Source of the DNA: Poa pratensis
Lineage: Eukaryota > Streptophyta > Magnoliopsida > Poales > Poaceae
Assembly (NCBI GenBank): GCA_947311845.1
Contig: CAMZMU010000059.1
Span: forward strand, 34,047,777 to 34,111,776
Direction of reading: 5' to 3'
DNA: 64,000 nt
This document shows, piece by piece, positions 56,849 through 64,000 of the stretch. Each line of letters starts with the position of its first letter. Position 1 is the first letter of the stretch. The translations under genes were made by a program, and so were the position numbers. The notes under the pieces were generated by a model. It was not told the DNA's origin, searched no databases, and was given only the letters and a program-made list of their open reading frames with translations.

Positions 56849-58555
56849 GCCTTTAAGAGAAATTTTATGTATGAAATGTTTTGTTATAATGACAAAATAA
56901 ATGTCAAAGGAAATTCGAATTTGACGAAATTCGTCGAATGTTTGTGCGAATTTGGGTTGGAAATCGAGGAGTTAGAGTCGACAAAACTCGAAACGATCAC
57001 GGGGGTGGAACCTACTCGTCGACGCGCATATATTTCGTGTATATAATTTTTGGGAAACGCGGGGATTTTTTTGGAATTTTTTTTGTCAAATTCGTCAACG
57101 TTTGTGCGAATTTGGATCGGAAATCGAGGAGTTAGAGCCGACAAAACTCGAAACCGTTCACGGGGGTGGAACCCACTCGTCGACGCGCATATATTTCGTG
57201 TATGTAATTTTTAGGAAACGTAGGGTTTTTTGCGAAAAATTGACAAAATTCGTCAACTTTTGATAGAGGAGTTAGAGCCGACAAAACTCGAAACCGTTCA
57301 TGAGAAGGAACCCGCTCGTCGACGCACATATATTTCAGAAAAATTGACAAAATTCATGAAATGTTTGTGCGAATTTGGATCCAAAATCGAGGAGTTAGAG
57401 TCGACAAAACTCGAAACCGTTAATTTTGAAAAAATGTGAGGATTTTTCTGCAAAAAATTTGAATTTTTTTTTGTCAAATGTTTGTGTGAATTTGGATCTA
57501 AAATTGAGGAGTTAGAGTTGACAAATTTCGAAACCGTTCATGAGAATGAACCTACTTGTCGACGCGAATATATTTCATGTATATAAGTTTTGGGGAAACA
57601 AAAAAAAATTGAGGAAAAAAGTGGGAAAAAAATGCTGCAAAAAAAGGGAAAAGTGCTACAGTACCCCCGTGACTGTAGAACAATGTAGATGAACAATGCC
57701 GCCGCGGCCTTTAAGAGAAATTTTATGTATGAAATATTTTGTTATAATGACATAATAAATGTCGAAGGAAATTCGAATTTGACGAAATTCGTCGAATGTT
57801 TGTGCGAATTTGGATTGTAAATCGAGGAGTTAGAGTCGACAAAACTCGAAACCGATCACGGGGGTGGAACCCACTCGTCGACGCGCATATATTTCGTGTA
57901 TATAATTTTTGGGAAACGCGGGGATTTTTTAGAATTTTTTGTCAAAATTCTTCAACGTTTGTGCGAATTTGGATCCGAAATCGAGAAGTTAGAGCCGACA
58001 AAACTCGAAACCGTTCACGGGGGTGGAACCCACTCGTCGACGCGCATATATTTCGTGTATGTAATTTTTGGGAAACGCGGGGTTTTTTGCAAAAAAATTG
58101 ACAAAATTCGTCAACGTTTGATCGAGGAGTTAGAGCCGACAAAACTCGAAACCGTTCATGAGAAGGAACCCACTCGTCGACGCGCATATATTTCAGAAAA
58201 ATTGACAAAATTCGTGAAATGTTTGTGCGAATTTGGATCCAAAATCGAGGAGCTAGAGTCGACAAAACTCGAAACCGTTAATTTTTGAAAAAAACGTGAG
58301 GATTTTTCTGCAAAAAATTTGAATTTTTTTTGTCAAATGTTTGTGTGAATTTGGATCTAAAATTGAGGAGTTAGAGTCGACGAATTTCGAAACCGTTCAT
58401 GAGAATGAACCTACTTGTCGACGCGAATATATTTCATGTATATAAGTCTTGAGGAAACAAAAAAAGTGGGAAAAATGATGAAAAAGCGCTACAGTACCCG
58501 GGTACTGTAGAACACTGTAGATGACAGTGCCATCTACAGTACCCAGGGCGCTCCC
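56843..58555. repeat. Two ~858-bp tandem copies with nested ~140-bp units
   Basis: Both copies start gccgcggcctttaagagaaa (56843 and 57701). Within each, the phrase gagttagag(t/c)cgacaaaac recurs about four times, with cgtcgacgcgcatatatttc and cgaatttggat between. One further degenerate unit per copy carries acctacttgtcgacgcgaat. Each copy ends gctacagtaccc. Confidence 0.9.
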
Positions 58556-58588
58556 AGGCCACGGATCCGGCCAGCTTTAATATAGTGA

Positions 58589-58850
58589 GTAATAATGTGC
58601 AGCACATGCCATGGCGAGTGGGAGAAATAACACTTTTCATGATTTGCCTCATGATAAATTCATAAAGTGAGTTTTCATGTGTAGCTGTAGAAGAAACGGT
58701 TAATATTTGTGACAAAGCTTCATATACAACCATTGAAAACAAATGCACTATATTGTACAAGAATTTTCTATGCAATGACTAAATAAAATCATGAGTAGGT
58801 GGAAAATTAAATTGTCACAACTCACCACAGTAGAATCTAATGTCGGTCAT
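58589..58850. repeat. Duplicated block, right part (Helitron-bearing copy)
   Basis: Matches 60295-60530 (cttttcatgatttgcctc, gttaatatttgtgaca, ggtggaaaattaaatt, gaatctaatgtcgg). Confidence 0.8.
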
Positions 58851-60069
58851 ATAAAGAGCATGTTTGTGCCCACCACTCACAACAAGTCGTCTCAACTTAC
58901 TTTGAACAAAATGCGTCTTGCCGTGATGATCTATATGTTCGTATATACTCTCTTCGGGTTACGAGAGATTGTTAAGACAATGAGCTCTCTTTCTTCAACC
59001 TTCCTTTTCTTCTATCTTCTTTCTGCACCTTCGATGTGTAGAGACCGGCTGTGCCTCAGTGATTGTATCACCTTGATGTAAACATTCGAGTTAATAACAA
59101 GCGTCCTTTATCGGAAAAGGAGGACTCGGGACATAAATTTCATCTGTTACTGTTCTATCATGTAGGTTCACTGTACCACAATGTAGAGTGCAAAGCTGAT
59201 TGTAAAAATAGTTAGGTTCAACAAAGAGCAAACATGGTCAAGCTCACAACGTTTCTTCGCGTCAGTACAAATTAGCAAGGGCTAATATCAGTTGACCGAC
59301 TTGTACAGTTAGGTCAAGGGGAACTCCTGCCCTCTAAGGTGTTTAGTATAATTGTAAAAATAGTGTATTCGCAGTACAAATCTATTAAACGTGAAAATAT
59401 TGTCGAGCTCGCGAATCGCTCCGGGACAGCACTGTTAAAATAAATTGACTAGTCCAGTTAACCTAGTCGAATCGACATTTGAGTGACTCTGGTCTCACCA
59501 ATCAGCCGTGGTGCAAATTGTATTCCTATTCTTATTGATCACCTGTCTTAAGTTTGTAGTTTGAATCATTATTCACGATGACTTAGTAATTGTGTTAATA
59601 ATGCAAAAAAAGGGCATTTGAGCCATGACTCTAAACTGAGCAACAGGCAGGGTGAAACAAAGCATTTCACTGACCAAAATGCCAAGTTTGGAACATTATT
59701 TTCAAGGTCCTTGGTTTCCATGTGGTCAGTTGCAACAATTTGCCAATTAATTCCACTTCTGGCGACATGTAAAGCAAGAAGTTGGACAATTCATGGACAA
59801 ATCATGATAAATTTCATAAGACCATGTTCATTGTGGCCTTCGCCAACCCAAAGCGGCATGCTACTTTTGGTTCCATGTGCATGTGATCAGTCAATCATCG
59901 GGCTTTTTCTCTTGTGTCACGCGTGACATTTAATCAAAACACCATGATATTTTTCATGATTATCCCAATGGTATTATAGCAACACGTATTGACTGCGAAT
60001 TTCATGTGTTGGCAGGCACCTAGCTAGTTTTCCAGTCCCTACTACGTGACAAAGGATGAGGCGCAACAA
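58851..60069. other. Gene-free AT-rich DNA
   Basis: I see no gene, tRNA or clear transposon end in this stretch. Confidence 0.4.
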
Positions 60070-60530
60070 CGGAAATTTATTGATATCGATTCAGCATAGT
60101 AGATTTTAAGATTTTCTATTAGCTTGGTTGAACTTACAATACTTGGACTTATGACAAAACTTATAGGTTTTATAATTTCATACATATGGACTACCCAATT
60201 TTGCATGCCCGCATTTGTAAAACATTGTTTAGTGGGTGTGCGCGCCTTTGAGTTACCTGGAGTAACTAAAGTGGTTTTATGCTGTATGCTAGTCGGAGAG
60301 ATAAGACTTTTCATGATTTGCCTCGTGACAAATTTACAGAGTTTTATACCTACCTCATATAATTAAGGGTTAATATTTGTGACAATGCCTCAACTTGAAA
60401 ACAAGTGCACTATATAAAAATAAAGGAATGCATACAATAAGTCTTTTGTGCGAAAGATACTAAAATCATAAGTGGGTGGAAAATTAAATTGCACAACTCA
60501 CCACGATGGAATCTAATGTCGGGCATTCAA
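60070..60530. repeat. Duplicated block without the Helitron
   Basis: Continuous counterpart of 56565-56817 plus 58589-58850. The join reads gctgtatgctagtcggagag where the other copy has the Helitron and some extra flanking bases. It is a likely empty-site relative. Confidence 0.75.
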
Positions 60531-61620
60531 CCTATAAATGACAACCACAACCATGGAGTGTCCTCAGCCCATGTACTGTAGCTTAGCAGCTTATCCTGGC
60601 CGTCCGTTCCCACCGTCCAATCACCCCTGGCCGTTGGATCTTCGTTTTTTCGTTTTTTACCAGCTCTCACACACGCAAGGTCGATGACATGTGGGTCATC
60701 AAGCGGGGCGGGCCCAGCTGCAGCACGTCTGCGGCGTCGCCCTCTCTTTTCCGCGACCAATGCGCGTCACTTGTCTCTTCCCCGCGTGGAAGGGCAAAGC
60801 CGAGCGAAAACCTAACCAATCCTCTCCCTCTCCCGCAAACCAATCCCCTCTCACCTCTCTCTGGAGGAAGCGCCGCCGCGCCCGGGCCTCCTCCTCTCTC
60901 CAGCTCCCGCCGCCGGCCGTCGCTGCCGTCGGCTCCACCGCGCCGTCCCTCCTCGCGCTGCTCCCGGCCTACCTCGTCGTCCTCGATGAAGGAGATGAGA
61001 TGCGAGCACGGCTGGGCCAAGGAGGCGAGCAAGGGCGACGAGGGCGGCGAGCAAGGACGCCGGCGAGGAGGACGGCGAGGGTGGCTGGAGGACCCGGAGC
61101 AGGAGCACGGCGGCGGCTGCGGTCGGCGCGGCCAAAGAGGAGGCTGCTGCCCGGTTTTCTTCGTCGTCTCTCCGTCGCCGTGGTTGGTAGAGGACACACA
61201 GGAGGACGGCGGCGACCGCAAGCATACATCTCGTCTCGCTGGGCTGGAGGAGCTGGGGAGGGCCGGGACTCGGCGGTGGGGAGCAGACGCCGCGGCCATG
61301 GCCCTTTCCCTCGACTGCTTCGATCTGAGGCGAATTGGAGGCCGGGTCTTCTCGCTGGGGTGGAGGAGCTGGGGAGGGCTGGGAGGCCGGCGGTGGGGAG
61401 CAGCGAGGCCGGCCTGCAGCGTCTCCCTCCTCTTGGTGCTCTGCAGCAGGTATGCAGGTCGCCGACATGACCCTCTGTTCCCTTCTCTCACGTCGTCACG
61501 CTGCGTCCATTTTCGTTGTGCAAGGCGGCAGAAGGACGAAGGGCAGCGGTCCGAGATTTACTGCCTCCATTACCGGTTCGCCTTCCTGATGCGTGGTAGC
61601 CAGCTAGCCGGATAGCGCTG
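60531..61620 (+). other. GC-rich candidate promoter and first exon of an unknown transcript
   Basis: cctataaatg near 60532 could be a TATA box, followed by a gene-like leader and about 900 bp of GC-rich DNA. Long frames are open on both strands (plus 60689-61615, minus 61491-60667), which points to composition rather than selection. Two ~50-bp related pieces (ggaggagctggggaggg, cggtggggagcag) lie 112 bp apart. No domain is recognisable in any frame. Confidence 0.35.
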
Positions 61621-63837
61621 CTCAACCTACAGATGCGTCTCTTTGTCCCTCTAAATGATATGGTGATGTTCGACAGCGTACAGCAGGTTAACCCACCACT
61701 GAAATTTTGCTTTCAGTTTTTCTTACGTTTTCATATAGCTTTCAATTTCCTTTTGCTGGTTTGCAATGAAAAAAAACTGAGATTGACCCGGACGTGGTTA
61801 CAGTTCTTTGCGCCCACTGTCCCTGGCCCCTACAAATTGCAAGACAAATAGGCTCAGGCTGATAATGCGAGCCGCCTATGTGTTCTCTAGAAAACTAGAA
61901 AGACATGAGTACATGACATTGCCACTAATATTACTGCTATGTTCAGATTGTGTATGGAGAAGGTGGATAGGCGTGAAATATATTGTTTGAGGTGAAATTC
62001 TTATTGTTAGAATTTTATATGATGAAATGAAAATCTTGAATGGACTTTTCTTTGAGTGATGAGCAGGACAGATTGTCTTCCTTCCCGTTTGTATCTGCTC
62101 ATAAGAAAATCTGCGTTTTACCATATTCCTAGGAGTTTTCTAAGATTAAGATATGTAGTGAGTTGGATCTAGAGTTCTTTGTTTGAATGGGAACTACACT
62201 GAAAAAATAATCTCTTAGGACTGCAGGTGCATTAGTAGTATAAGATTTAACCAATGTCTTTTTTGGTACATGAAAGAATAAAGTGAATTGTTTCAAATTA
62301 CGTTGTTTGTGATGTTCTATGGACATACCATTTTTATCTGTGATATTTGCCTCAGATAAGGAAGATGCTCTAGCTGAAGATGTGGATATATCAAGGGCTG
62401 GTTCAGAAGCTTGATTAAACTGTTAGGATTCAAGTGGTGTTCTTTAGCTGTGGCATGTATGGCACTGCATCAGCCTGCCAATTAGTTTTCAATCAAGGTA
62501 ATTTACTCTCCTCTTTATATATTGTGTTAATATGTGGTGGTAGTTTCAATCAATCATAACAATATGAGTAGTTGATTAGCTGTTTGCAAGTTAAATTAAA
62601 TTATAAATCAGAAGAAGAATCATATGCTCATTCAGTACCATCTGATTTTCCTTTTTAACATGGACATATACCATGTGGTATAATATTTATGAAGCATGGC
62701 TTGGAAATTGCATGTACATGGTTACGTTGTCCCTGTAACTTCTTTAGGAGTGAGATATGATATGTATGCTGGTAGCATCTAGAGATGCTTGCTAGGACGA
62801 TATAATGTGTTCACTCTTATGTTTGTATTTAGTTAGTGTAAGTTGCATCTGTTTAATTGGATTTGGTGATAGCTTGGATGGATTTTGTAGCCGTTGTACA
62901 CCTAAACTTTCTTAGGTTGATATGTGCTTGCCTATATCCTTTTCTAATGTACACATTTTTGTTTTCCCTTGTGCAGGTGGGAGATACTAGCCTATAAATT
63001 ACACGCCAGCTAATTGTCAGCTCTGCTAATGTAGGTTTGTCAAGCGTAATGATAATCAGTTTCATGATCCGCTCGCTGGTGAGAAAATGGCAGTGTCAAG
63101 GTTATGTCTCTCTCTCTCAGTCCGTTTCTTTTCGCAGGCCGCCGCCGCCGATCCCACTTGGATGCTATGATACTACTGTTTTAGAGTTTAATTCATTTTT
63201 CAGCTTGGTTGATTATTGTTCTTACTTCCCCTGAAGGGAAGCAGCAGAGGAAAGGCTTGAAGAAATTTAGGCTATATTGAGTATGAGGTGAGTACTCACA
63301 TACATGACAATTCAGTGTGAAGGTCAATCTTGCGTCTAAAATAGTTGTTGGGCTGTTTTTGAAATAAGAGTTGAGTAATCACATACATAGTATCAGCTCC
63401 ATGTGGTACGATTGTCATGACCCAGCAGCAGATAGTAATAATTTATTTAATATTGGGACACTGCAGGGTTACTTTTGATGCATGATGAATGAATTGATTG
63501 GTTCCTTAGCTGAGCCCTTATGTTTAGTTCAAGCTTAGACATTTTATTTCCAGCTGCTGTGATTTTCATGATATATATGACTGAAATACTGATATGGACT
63601 TATTGGAACATTACTTTCAGTAGAGTATTACTTTTTGGGAGACAAAATCGTGTGGAGCTGTGCTTTCCTGGACAGACTGGGGCGTCGACACCGGCAACCT
63701 CGCCTTCAAGAGGAGGTGACCAGGCAATGACTGCATTTAGGAAAAGGGCTCGGCTATTTCGAGGGTCAATAATCCCTTTACTTTGTTCTTTACGTTCCGA
63801 AGTTACTGCCAATCTTAGATGCTATGAAGTCAATAGT
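61621..63837. other. AT-rich DNA without a recognisable gene
   Basis: A short exon-like piece (DKEDALAEDVDISRAGSEA after a cctcag acceptor near 62357) could belong to a transcript starting in the GC-rich block upstream, but I cannot link it. No domain is recognised. Confidence 0.3.
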
Positions 63838-64000
63838 TTCACTGTAACGTGTGTGTTCACTGTAACGTGTGTTCAAGGCTGATGAGAAGCAGGAAGTGAT
63901 TCCAGGAAGTAGTACATGAGGAGAGCCACTTGGTAAGTAGACATATATTTTTCTCTGAAGTTGAATTTCGAATGGTACATGAGGAGAGCCACTTGGTAAG
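63838..64000. repeat. Short direct repeats at the window edge
   Basis: cactgtaacgtgtgt occurs twice within 40 bp (from 63839). gtacatgaggagagccactt plus ggtaag occurs at about 63913 and again at 63975-64000, 62 bp apart, where the window ends. Confidence 0.8.

Larger units (their letters stand above)
56818..58588 (-). mobile_element. Non-autonomous Helitron with internal tandem repeats
   Basis: On the minus strand the element ends with a 7-bp stem and 3-base loop (CGCGGCG TGT CGCCGCG), a 10-nt spacer and CTAG, followed by a host T: the Helitron 3' end. The 5' end is placed at TCACTATATTAAAGC (58588), the usual TC start with a tract like other grass Helitrons; the expected preceding A is not seen, so this end is less certain. 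The 1.77-kb interior is two copies of a ~858-bp unit, each made of smaller ~130-160-bp repeats. No Rep/helicase is encoded. A related block without the insertion exists at 60.07-60.53 kb. Confidence 0.8.

Noticed and set aside
56843..58555. CRISPR-like regular repeats inside the Helitron
   Set aside because: Units are about 140 bp and diverged, spacers are not unique, and the setting is a plant nuclear Helitron.
58560..58590. Exact Helitron 5' boundary
   Set aside because: TC at 58588 fits, but the expected preceding A is not present, so the end is reported as approximate and not as a proven site.

Overview
This is nuclear DNA of a grass (Poaceae, most likely Pooideae). The evidence is GC-rich first exons, many short GT-AG introns, a Stowaway MITE inside an intron, Tourist-like and Mutator-like elements, a TRIM retrotransposon, a Helitron and LINE fragments. 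The species cannot be named from the sequence. There is nothing bacterial or viral here.

Layout, left to right. (1) 1-2715 (+): the 3' part of a kinesin-10 gene (motor core to C-terminal helix-hairpin-helix), cut by the window edge and carrying two single-base frame breaks. (2) 3.0-3.9 kb: tandem duplications that end inside a tRNA-Lys(CUU) gene (-). (3) 3.9-16 kb: a head-to-tail duplication that made a promoter-plus-exon-1 stub (5108-5470) upstream of an intact ten-exon protein O-fucosyltransferase-family gene (9571-15977, +). The spacers contain a Tourist-like MITE, a poly(A) retroposon with a 15-bp target-site duplication (TSD), and a Mutator-like element with a 9-bp TSD. (4) 16.4-26.9 kb: two copies of a ~0.9-kb repeat flank a six-exon nuclear-type gene of unknown function (18846-25703, +), whose second intron holds a complete 733-bp TRIM. 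(5) 26.9-36.3 kb: a transposon nest. It comprises poly(T)-headed retroposon-like DNA, a broken LINE (-) split by a 3.4-kb LTR-type insertion (TSD CTCAC), and a Harbinger-like element with GC-rich cargo. (6) 37018-38301 (+): an intact single-exon fasciclin-like arabinogalactan protein. (7) 38.3-48 kb: gene-poor DNA with a degenerate LINE RT and a ~2.5-kb array of GGTTCC-type repeats that flips to the opposite strand at about 46.45 kb. (8) 48695-50017 (-): the broken 5' part of an auxin response factor gene. (9) 50669-52160 (+): a ribosomal protein eL36 gene with a clear promoter but a missing base at four places. (10) 53.0-54.15 kb (-): a decayed Myb/SANT-like gene. (11) 56818-58588 (-): a non-autonomous Helitron full of internal tandem repeats, with a related block at 60.07-60.53 kb that lacks it. 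(12) 60.5-64 kb: a GC-rich candidate first exon followed by DNA in which I recognise no gene.

The genes are unrelated housekeeping or developmental loci and do not form a pathway. Two themes stand out. One is insertions whose boundaries can be proven from TSDs and unoccupied paralogous sites. The other is a recurrent pattern in four genes (kinesin-10, the unknown nuclear gene, ARF and eL36), where splice phases fit only if single bases, mostly in short homopolymers, are restored; the O-fucosyltransferase and fasciclin genes are clean. The most unusual structure is the inverted GGTTCC/GGAACC array at 45.4-47.9 kb.
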